64,000 bases of DNA from Colwellia sp. D2M02 (GTDB lineage: Bacteria > Pseudomonadota > Gammaproteobacteria > Enterobacterales > Alteromonadaceae): NCBI RefSeq assembly GCF_018860755.1, contig NZ_JAHKPW010000078.1, forward strand, positions 37,569-101,568, written 5' to 3'. The position numbers and the translations under genes were made by a program. A model generated the notes under the pieces. That model was not told the DNA's origin. It saw nothing but the letters and a program-made list of their open reading frames with translations, and ran no database searches. Shown here piece after piece: positions 57,855-64,000 of this stretch. Positions within the stretch are counted from its first letter, which is position 1; each line of letters begins with the position of its first letter.

Positions 57855-59920
57855 TGACCACAGAAACACTCCTTATTGAACTTGGTACTGAAGAATTACC
57901 ACCAAAGTCACTTAAAACTTTAGCTACAGCATTTTATGACGGCATTAAAACCCAGTTAGACAGTAGTGACTTGAGCTATAGTGAAATTAAATGGTTTGCT
58001 ACACCACGTCGATTAGCTGTTCAAGTTATTGATTTGGTTACTAAGCAGCAAGATAAAATCGTAGAAAAACGTGGTCCAGCAGTAAATGTAGCATTTGACG
58101 ATGCAGGTAATGCCAGTAAAGCGGCACAAGGTTGGGCACGTTCAAACGGTATTACGGTAGAAGAAGCAGAACGTTTAACTACTGATAAAGGCGAGTGGTT
58201 GCTTTACCGCGCAACCGTTGCTGGTAAAAGCGTTGAAGAGCTTATTCCTGACATGGTAACAACAGCGCTAAACAAACTACCTATTGCTAAACCAATGCGT
58301 TGGGGTAATGAGCGTATTCAATTTATTCGTCCTGTGCATACATTAACTATGCTATTTGGCCGTAATATTATTGCCGGTGAAGCGCTTGGTGTTAGCTCAA
58401 GCAATCAATTACAAGGTCATAGATTTCATAGTGAAGGTTTAGTAACACTTGAACATGCTAATGACTATCAAGCGGTATTAAAGTCAGCACACGTAGTTGT
58501 CGACTTTGGTGAGCGCCAAGCACAAATTGTTAAACAAATTGAAGCAGCAGCACAAAATATTGGTGCCGTAGCATTAATTGATGAAGAGTTACTTAATGAA
58601 GTAACGGCTTTAGTTGAGTGGCCTGTAACATTAGTTGGTACATTTGATGAAGATTTTTTAAATGTACCAGCTGAACCGTTAATTTACTCAATGAAAGATC
58701 ACCAAAAGTATTTTCCTGTAACGGATAAAGCGGGTGAGCTAGTTAACAAATTTATTTTTGTTGCCAACATTGAATCAAAAGAGCCTAACGCGGTTATCTT
58801 TGGTAATGAAAAAGTTATTCGTCCGCGTTTAGCTGATGCAGAGTTTTTCTTTAAAACGGATAAAAAGCAAAGTTTAGAGTCAAGACTAGCCAGCTTAGAA
58901 TCCGTGCTTTTCCAAAAGCAATTAGGCACACTAAAAGCAAAGTCTGAACGTATAGCATCACTGAGCCAATACATTGCCGAGCAATTAAGTGAAAACTCAG
59001 CAGATGCTTACCGAGCAGGTTTGTTGAGTAAAACAGATTTAATGTCTGAAATGGTATTAGAATTCCCACAAGTGCAGGGCACTATGGGTAAGTACTATGC
59101 ACTACACGATGGTGAAAATAACAACATAGCACAAGCATTAGAAGATCAATATCGCCCACGTTTTGCTGGTGACAGCTTACCAGAAGCTAATATTGGTTGT
59201 GCAGTTGCCATTAGTGACAAAATAGACAGCCTTGTTGGTATCTTTGGCATTAATCAGCCACCTAAGGGCGATAAAGACCCATTTGCGCTACGAAGAGCAG
59301 CAATTGGTTGTATACGTATCATTATTGAAAAACAGCTTGATTTAGACCTGTTATCGCTTATTAACAAGAGTATCGAACTTTTCGGTGACAAGTTAGTAAA
59401 CAATAACACGGCTAACGATGTGCTTGACTTCATCATGGGTCGTTTCCGTGCTTTCTATCAAGAGCAAGGTATTAGTGTTGACGTTATTCAAGCTGTACTC
59501 GCTAAAAAGCCAAGTGCACCACTTGATTTTGAAAAACGTATCAAAGCGGTAACTTACTTTGGTGAACTTGCTGAAGCAGCAACATTAGCCGCAGCCAATA
59601 AACGTGTAGGTAATATCTTAGCGAAATTTGACGGTGAGCTATATCAAGTATTTAATCTTGAATTAGCAAGTGAGCAAGCAGAACGCGATTTAGCAGATGT
59701 TTACCAAAAAATAAGTTTAAAAGTAGCGCCATTAATGGCAGATAAAAACTATCAGGCCGCACTAACTGAACTAGCAGCATTAAAAGCACCTATCGATACC
59801 TTCTTCGATAATGTTATGGTGATGAGTGATGATGAAGCAGTTAAAATTAACCGCTTAACCTTACTTAACGAAATTAGAAATAGCTTCTTTGCTATTGCCG
59901 ATATTTCAGTGCTCCAGTAG
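57854..59920 (+). CDS. glyS: Glycyl-tRNA synthetase beta subunit
   Basis: tRNA-recognising subunit paired with GlyQ. The start at ATG 57854 ([20 protein letters not shown]) overlaps the glyQ stop as TAATG. The longer frame that begins inside glyQ is rejected. Other features are MRWGNERIQFIRPVHTL, YSMKDHQKYFPV, PPKGDKDPFALRRAAIGCIR and the C-terminal DALR-like domain ending NRLTLLNEIRNSFFAIADIS. 688 residues, as in E. coli. Confidence 0.96.
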   Translation: MTTETLLIELGTEELPPKSLKTLATAFYDGIKTQLDSSDLSYSEIKWFATPRRLAVQVIDLVTKQQDKIVEKRGPAVNVAFDDAGNASKAAQGWARSNGITVEEAERLTTDKGEWLLYRATVAGKSVEELIPDMVTTALNKLPIAKPMRWGNERIQFIRPVHTLTMLFGRNIIAGEALGVSSSNQLQGHRFHSEGLVTLEHANDYQAVLKSAHVVVDFGERQAQIVKQIEAAAQNIGAVALIDEELLNEVTALVEWPVTLVGTFDEDFLNVPAEPLIYSMKDHQKYFPVTDKAGELVNKFIFVANIESKEPNAVIFGNEKVIRPRLADAEFFFKTDKKQSLESRLASLESVLFQKQLGTLKAKSERIASLSQYIAEQLSENSADAYRAGLLSKTDLMSEMVLEFPQVQGTMGKYYALHDGENNNIAQALEDQYRPRFAGDSLPEANIGCAVAISDKIDSLVGIFGINQPPKGDKDPFALRRAAIGCIRIIIEKQLDLDLLSLINKSIELFGDKLVNNNTANDVLDFIMGRFRAFYQEQGISVDVIQAVLAKKPSAPLDFEKRIKAVTYFGELAEAATLAAANKRVGNILAKFDGELYQVFNLELASEQAERDLADVYQKISLKVAPLMADKNYQAALTELAALKAPIDTFFDNVMVMSDDEAVKINRLTLLNEIRNSFFAIADISVLQ

Positions 59921-59940
59921 CATAACCGTTAAATAAACTG

Positions 59941-59969
59941 AAAAGGTCATGGCAACATGGCCTTTTTTT
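59941..59969 (+). terminator. glyQS terminator
   Basis: AAAAGGTCATG (59941-59951) pairs with CATGGCCTTTT (59956-59966) around a GCAA tetraloop, with one G-T pair, then T-run to 59969. Located 20 bp past glyS. Confidence 0.92.
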
Positions 59970-60015
59970 ATGCCTGAAGAAAAGTGAGGAAATAAGCTAT
60001 CAGATGGTTTATTTG

Positions 60016-60029
60016 TTGAGCTAGATCAA
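60016..60029. promoter_or_regulatory. FNR-box-like operator
   Basis: TTGAGCTAGATCAA matches the FNR consensus TTGAT-N4-ATCAA at 9 of 10 fixed positions. It is about 75 bp ahead of the small zinc-finger gene, a usual place for anaerobic activation. The flanking bases extend the dyad (TTGTTG/CAACAA). Confidence 0.5.
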
Positions 60030-60102
60030 CAACTCAATTAACCAAAGGCGTACAGTGTTTATAGAGCAAAAATAACACGACATAGATGTTAGTGAGGTAA
60101 CT

Positions 60103-60435
60103 ATGAGCACTGAAGAAATTATTACTACCAAAGCGGTAGCTAAATTACTCAATGAGAAGAAAGCGCAGTTAAGTAAACGCATTAGTGCTATTGAGGCTGA
60201 TTTTCATAAAGGACGTTCACAAGACTTTTCAGAGCAAGCGACCGAAACAGAAAATGACGATGTTTTAGATGAAATTCATCATGAAGCAAAAGCTGAACTT
60301 AAGCTTATTAACGATACACTCAGTAGAATAGAACAGGGACTTTATGGCCAGTGTAGCCAATGCGAAGAGGCAATTAATCCAGATAGGTTAAATGCCATAC
60401 CTTATACAACAACTTGTATTCACTGTGCGGTATAA
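60103..60435 (+). CDS. TraR/DksA-type C4 zinc-finger protein
   Basis: A 110-residue protein of the DksA/TraR group, which act at the RNA polymerase secondary channel. A long helical region (about 10-78) rich in Lys/Glu precedes a zinc finger with Cys84, Cys87, Cys105 and Cys108 (YGQCSQCEEAINPDRL and CIHC). It is shorter than DksA and lacks the usual DxxDxA tip, so it is more like the small stand-alone family members whose role is unclear. It is 67 bp ahead of a DUF465 gene, and an FNR-like site precedes it. Confidence 0.82.
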   Translation: MSTEEIITTKAVAKLLNEKKAQLSKRISAIEADFHKGRSQDFSEQATETENDDVLDEIHHEAKAELKLINDTLSRIEQGLYGQCSQCEEAINPDRLNAIPYTTTCIHCAV

Positions 60436-60502
60436 GTAAAAACGCGAGTAATAAATTTAAAAAGAACACTGAGAAAATAAAAAGAATGATTAGGAGAAAA
60501 AC

Positions 60503-60754
60503 ATGACATTAGAAAAACACGATTTACACCACGAGTTTCCAGAGTTTACTGACGAAATTCATCACCTTAAAATGAACGACAATCACTTTGCGCGTTTATT
60601 TGCCGAGTATCATGATATTGATCAAGAAGTTCACCGTATCGAGCAGGGTGTTGAAAATACAAGTGATGAATATTTAGAAGGTAAGAAAAAAGAGCGCTTA
60701 AACTTAAAAGACAACCTTTTTATTATGCTAAAAAAAGCACAAGTAACGGCATAA
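60503..60754 (+). CDS. YdcH family protein (DUF465)
   Basis: An 83-residue, helical, highly charged protein of the DUF465/YdcH family. The family pattern is seen as LHHEFPEFTDEIHHLKMNDNHFARLFAEYHDIDQEVHRIEQG, cited by its key residues H-F-P-I-L-F-Y-D-V-I-E, then LKDNLFIMLKKA. AGGAG lies upstream of ATG 60503. Molecular function is unknown. It probably shares regulation with the zinc-finger gene 67 bp upstream and ends at a strong terminator. Confidence 0.85.
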   Translation: MTLEKHDLHHEFPEFTDEIHHLKMNDNHFARLFAEYHDIDQEVHRIEQGVENTSDEYLEGKKKERLNLKDNLFIMLKKAQVTA

Positions 60755-60792
60755 ATTAGCAAAAATTATATTAACCTTAACTCGGTTATATT

Positions 60793-60833
60793 AGGCTCGC
60801 TAGTGACTACAGTGTCATTAGCGGGCCTTTTTG
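60793..60833 (+). terminator. Terminator after the DUF465 gene
   Basis: A 15-bp stem (60793-60807 with 60814-60828, two G-T type mismatches) closing a 6-nt loop and followed by TTTTTG. A strong intrinsic terminator. Confidence 0.88.
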
Positions 60834-61022
60834 TTGCCTTGATGTAAGTCGAAAAGAGAAAGGGTAACTGATTCGATAACTCATTGAACTCATGGTAACA
60901 ATCGAGTAGTGTCAAGGAGGTATAAACCTAAACATAGGTGTTCTCATGTTAAGGGCGTGTGTTTTCAACCTAATAAGTATTTAGATATTCCATCCATGAC
61001 CTTTATTTTTAACGGAGTAAAA

Positions 61023-61622
61023 ATGATCAAAGTTATTGTTTTATTTTTATATTTAATTTCACTTCAAGCTTTTTCAAACGAGTTAAAGTTGGGGTGGAAT
61101 TATGTAAAAGTAGATAAATTAAATGTAAGGGAGTCACCAAGTTCTCATTCTAAAATCGTGGGAACTAAGATATTTAGGCAAATGGTGATAATTGAAGAGT
61201 TTCGTGGCGATTGGGCTAGGATAGCTGATTATACAAATAGCACTGAAGTCTTTTCGGAATGGATCTTTAGCGACTTTGTTACCTCAAAACAACCAGAACG
61301 GCTGAAATCAAAATATGAAAACAATATGATTAATGAACATATTATTCGAACTTATAGCGATCTAGGGAAATATTTTTTAGTTTATATAGAAAAAACTGAA
61401 AATACATTTATTACGATTCATCAAAGAATAGGTAAAAATAACTCTGGTTATACTAAAACAGAAATTAACTGTGCTAATAAGCAATATAGGGTGCTTGACT
61501 ATACGGAAAGACATATAGAATACTTTGAGTTCGCAAAGGACAAACCCAGTAAATGGACAAAAATTGTTTTTGGTTCAAGTAAAAGTGACCTTGTTACCTA
61601 TGTTTGCGATACAAGAGGTTAA
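61023..61622 (+). CDS. Secreted SH3b-domain protein
   Basis: A 199-residue exported protein of unknown function. The signal peptide is MIKVIVLFLYLISLQAFS, followed by NEL. Residues 26-85 form a bacterial SH3 domain (WNYVKVDKLNVRESPSSHSKIVG, WARIADY, WIFSDFV). Such domains bind peptidoglycan or proteins. The rest has no recognised family and contains two Cys (CANKQY, YVCDTRG). ATG 61023 is chosen because GGAG lies 5 nt upstream and gives a clean signal peptide. An open extension back to 60909 has no such features. Confidence 0.7.
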   Translation: MIKVIVLFLYLISLQAFSNELKLGWNYVKVDKLNVRESPSSHSKIVGTKIFRQMVIIEEFRGDWARIADYTNSTEVFSEWIFSDFVTSKQPERLKSKYENNMINEHIIRTYSDLGKYFLVYIEKTENTFITIHQRIGKNNSGYTKTEINCANKQYRVLDYTERHIEYFEFAKDKPSKWTKIVFGSSKSDLVTYVCDTRG

Positions 61623-61741
61623 TAAACGTATAAAAACAGTTGATTGTGCTTCTTTTTAGCCAACTATAACTTAACCGCTTAATATGGCGTTATAAGATAA
61701 GCCACACAGATCGTGCACCTGATAAGTTTTAAGGTTATTAA

Positions 61742-62866
61742 ATGGAATTGAAAAGCGCTGTAAGGTTTTCTGAATTAGATTGGTTACGGGTGATATTGAT
61801 TTTTGCCGTATTCCTTCACCATGTCTGTATGCCTTTTAATGGCGATAATTGGCACATTATGAATAACGACTCGAGTAAGCTACTCGATGATATTATGGTG
61901 TACTTTGAACAGTTTAGACTACCAATACTGTTTTTCATTTCAGGTGTCGGCTCTGTCATTTTGCTAGCTAAAGTCACGGTAGTGAAATTTATTAAGGATA
62001 AATTTTTAAGGTTATTTATTCCTCTTCTGGTTAGCTCTTTAGTAGTGATCCCTCCACAAATTTATATTGAAAATATTGCTGAGATGCAATCATGTTGGCA
62101 AGAATACCCAGCACTTGCCTTAAAATTTGAAACTAATCACCTTTGGTTTATAGAGTACCTTTTTGTATTTTTCTTACTTGCTATCCCATTAAATAAACTG
62201 TTTAACTCGCCTGTAGGTACATTAATAGTTAATTTTGTACAAACATTAGCAAAACACAACGTAGGTCTGTACCTACTGGTAATATTGTTAATAATCATAA
62301 AAGTGTATTTTTCGTTAACGTTTCCAGGTGACGATAACAAGATAGAAAACCTATCTTCTTCAGCTTTCTATTTTTTCTTCTTTATTGCCGGTATGCTTTT
62401 TGTCCGCAGTAAGGTTATCTGGCAAGCAATATATGAACAACGATTTTATAATTTAATGTTATTAGTATTTAGTACGGTACTTTTTTACTCGTATTACTAT
62501 TCTCCTGACTTGAGTGAATATTTGTCATTGAATATGCGCTGGTCTATTTGGTGGCTGGTTTGTTGCTTAGTTGCATGGTCTGCTTTTTTAACTATTTTAG
62601 GTTATGCGCAGTCGTACTTTACCCAAACACCGAGATGGTTAAGCCTAAGTAATGAGTTGATTTACCCTTTTTACATTTTTCATCAAACTGTGATTGTGGT
62701 GATAGGCTATTACGTTATCGCATGGCAAGCACCAATATTGTTAAAGCTTATTGTTCTTTTTGTTTTGTCGCTTTTAGTCACCAGCGGAATTTGTTGGTTT
62801 ATGATTAAACCATCAAATACTTTAAGGTTTCTGTTTGGTTTAAAAGCTAAAAATAGTATTGTGTAA
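61742..62866 (+). CDS. Acyltransferase family 3 membrane protein
   Basis: A 374-residue polytopic protein of the acyltransferase 3/OafA-MdoC type, which adds acyl groups (often acetyl or succinyl) to envelope glycans. The signature N-terminus is ELDWLRVILIFAVFLHHVCMPF with His26-His27, then RLPILFFISGVGSVILLAK and LRLFIPLLVSSLVVIPPQIYIE. About ten hydrophobic spans follow, with FYIFHQTVIVVIGYYV near the end, as in MdoC-like proteins. Its stop codon lies inside the terminator stem. Substrate unknown. Confidence 0.85.
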   Translation: MELKSAVRFSELDWLRVILIFAVFLHHVCMPFNGDNWHIMNNDSSKLLDDIMVYFEQFRLPILFFISGVGSVILLAKVTVVKFIKDKFLRLFIPLLVSSLVVIPPQIYIENIAEMQSCWQEYPALALKFETNHLWFIEYLFVFFLLAIPLNKLFNSPVGTLIVNFVQTLAKHNVGLYLLVILLIIIKVYFSLTFPGDDNKIENLSSSAFYFFFFIAGMLFVRSKVIWQAIYEQRFYNLMLLVFSTVLFYSYYYSPDLSEYLSLNMRWSIWWLVCCLVAWSAFLTILGYAQSYFTQTPRWLSLSNELIYPFYIFHQTVIVVIGYYVIAWQAPILLKLIVLFVLSLLVTSGICWFMIKPSNTLRFLFGLKAKNSIV

Positions 62867-62901
62867 GTGGCTTATAATAAGCGACTTACACAGAGTTTTT
62901 T
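62861..62901 (+). terminator. Terminator of the acyltransferase gene
   Basis: A 14-bp stem (62861-62874 with 62878-62891, one mismatch) and a 3-nt loop, followed by six T at 62896-62901. The acyltransferase TAA is within the left arm. It also separates the converging signal peptidase gene. Confidence 0.88.
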
Positions 62902-62912
62902 AACCGCTTACA

Positions 62913-63626
62913 CTACAGGTACAGGCTTTGAAAGAAGCGTTCTTTTTTAGGTAAGTAGTAATTGTCGTAATCAACAGAAAAAGCAATTGCGGTGGCTTTA
63001 CCTTTTAATTCTTCTCGCGGTACAAAACCATAAACACGTGAGTCTGCACTATGTCTGCGATTGTCACCCAGTACTAAATAATGCCCTTGAGGAACAATAA
63101 CTGGGCCAAAACTACTTAATTGGTTGCTAGCATTATTATCAATTTTAATTTGATGTGTTATATCCACTAAATTTTCATTAAGTAACGTTACCGCGTTTTG
63201 AGTATGATTGTTTTGTGAACTATTGCTGTCTAAATTATTGTTTTGAGTACTTCGCTGATATGTTTGCGCAATACCGTTGATATACAGCACTTCATTTTTC
63301 ATGGCGATAGTATCGCCAGGTAAACCAACTACTCGTTTAATTAGTCGCATATTAGCGGCTTTTGACTCAAAAACAATAATCTCACCGTGTTTAGGCTCAC
63401 CAGTATTTAACAATGACACGTTGCTAAAGGGCAGCCGTAAATCATAAGCCATTTTATTCACGACAATACGATCTCCTTCTTCAATGGTGGGTTGCATTGA
63501 GCCCGTAGGTACTGTGTACCAATCAGCAAAAGCACTTCTAAATACAGACATTAATAGAATAAACAAAAATAGTTGTTTATTGTTTTGATAAAACTGACGC
63601 AGTGAAAAATTTTTAATAAATCTCAT
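62913..63626 (-). CDS. lepB: Signal peptidase I (LepB family)
   Basis: Cleaves signal peptides of exported proteins at the periplasmic face. 237 residues. A single N-terminal helix (about 18-34) is seen instead of the two of E. coli LepB. The catalytic Ser43 is in VPTGSMQPTIEEGD and Lys97 in MRLIKRVVGLPGD. GHYLVLGDNRRHSADSRVYGFVP is the family box E. A low-complexity Asn/Gln/Ser insert lies at about 127-145. It is not beside lepA, so a second housekeeping copy may exist elsewhere. Confidence 0.9.
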   Translation of the reverse strand: MRFIKNFSLRQFYQNNKQLFLFILLMSVFRSAFADWYTVPTGSMQPTIEEGDRIVVNKMAYDLRLPFSNVSLLNTGEPKHGEIIVFESKAANMRLIKRVVGLPGDTIAMKNEVLYINGIAQTYQRSTQNNNLDSNSSQNNHTQNAVTLLNENLVDITHQIKIDNNASNQLSSFGPVIVPQGHYLVLGDNRRHSADSRVYGFVPREELKGKATAIAFSVDYDNYYLPKKERFFQSLYL

Positions 63627-63783
63627 TAATTTAACTCCATTTTATTAACTAACCAGAACTTGAGGTAAAAGTCGGTGACTTGTGATGTATTAATTATGGC
63701 AGTGATTAAAATGGAAAGTTCCGTCAGTACATATTCACTTACAAATTGCAGAATATATTATGTAGTAAATATCAGTATTGCTT

Positions 63784-63926
63784 AGGGGCTATTGACCTTT
63801 CGTGGTTAAATTTTGTTCGAGATAAAAGCGTTTTAATCACGGCGGACAGTGTGTTGCCTAGTCATTCTAAGCAAATACTGTTCAACAAAAATCTGCAAAA
63901 ACAATCTCGAAAGAGCAACAGCCCCT
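63784..63926. repeat. Short MITE-like element with terminal inverted repeats
   Basis: A 143-bp segment whose 19-bp ends (63784-63802 and 63908-63926) are inverted copies matching at 16 of 19 positions, with 11-bp outer parts AGGGGCTATTG and CAACAGCCCCT. A second pair (TTCGAGAT at 63817-63824 and ATCTCGAA near 63905-63912) gives the interior further dyad symmetry. No transposase and no clear target-site duplication is seen. The small open frame across it (63746-63943) is probably incidental. The remainder of the 374-bp region upstream of lepB shows nothing further. Confidence 0.4.
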
Positions 63927-64000
63927 CGCGCCATAACACATGATGTAAGCTAATGCGCTTCCCCTAGTATGGCTTTTCATTTAACACAACGCGATATTAC

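Noticed and set aside
60909..61022. 38-residue N-terminal extension of the SH3b protein as coding
   Set aside because: It would bury the clear signal peptide at MIKVIVLFLY, while GGAG sits 5 nt ahead of that Met.
61660..61715. Integron attC-like site between the SH3b and acyltransferase genes (TATAAC...GTTATA hairpin)
   Set aside because: Short arms, asymmetric inner pairing and no matching sites around neighbouring genes. It looks like an ordinary weak hairpin.
63746..63943. 65-residue open frame as a real gene
   Set aside because: It spans the inverted-repeat element, has no ribosome site and no family likeness. Probably incidental.

Overview
The window is one contiguous, AT-rich stretch of a marine-type gammaproteobacterial chromosome. 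Gene order and protein style (E. coli-like mioC/oriC/mnmG, rnpA-rpmH/dnaA-dnaN-recF-gyrB, XrtA exopolysaccharide locus, TonB receptor, low GC) point to the Alteromonadales, most likely a Colwelliaceae member such as Colwellia or Thalassotalea. The family-level placement is inference. The window carries the chromosomal replication origin.

Region 1 (1-30402) is a large exopolysaccharide locus of the exosortase A (XrtA)/PEP-CTERM type, built as two divergent transcription units. The minus-strand unit starts at the phosphoglycosyl transferase EpsB2 (24391). It runs through an XrtA-type polysaccharide deacetylase, a FemAB-like protein, several glycosyltransferases, exosortase A fused to an EpsI domain, an asparagine synthase-like amidotransferase, an O-antigen-ligase-like protein, a second deacetylase, a Wzx flippase, a pyruvyl transferase, two beta-helix proteins and the start of manC. 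Many of these genes overlap or abut. The plus-strand unit (24591-30402) encodes the export lipoprotein, chain-length protein, tyrosine autokinase, an outer-membrane protein and an ExeA-like ATPase. Together they would make, polymerise, modify and export a mannose-containing, probably pyruvylated polysaccharide. The PrsR/PrsK sigma-54-type two-component pair (30473-33876) follows. No PEP-CTERM substrate protein is visible in the window.

Region 2 (33918-40740) holds an RND efflux pump with its adaptor, a tRNA-Arg(CCG) gene, and a TonB-dependent siderophore receptor behind a Fur-like box.

Region 3 (40785-59969) is the origin region: parB-parA-rsmG-mnmG, then oriC (DnaA boxes, AT-rich 13-mer-like repeats, dense GATC), mioC, mnmE, yidC-yidD-rnpA-rpmH on the minus strand, and dnaA-dnaN-recF-gyrB and glyQ-glyS on the plus strand. 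Two perfect 16-bp parS palindromes lie inside recF, so the ParABS centromere is in view with its proteins.

Region 4 (59970-64000) has a small DksA-like zinc-finger gene and a DUF465 gene behind an FNR-like site, an SH3b-domain secreted protein, a membrane acyltransferase, a signal peptidase I gene, and a short inverted-repeat-flanked element near the end.

The least conventional items are a degraded gene remnant between two glycosyltransferases (4822-5144), a 28-residue single-span micro-ORF inside the EPS operon (12683-12769), the parS sites in recF, a 10-bp-arm palindrome between the divergent EPS operons, and the MITE-like element near 63.8 kb. No wholly new multi-gene system was recognised.
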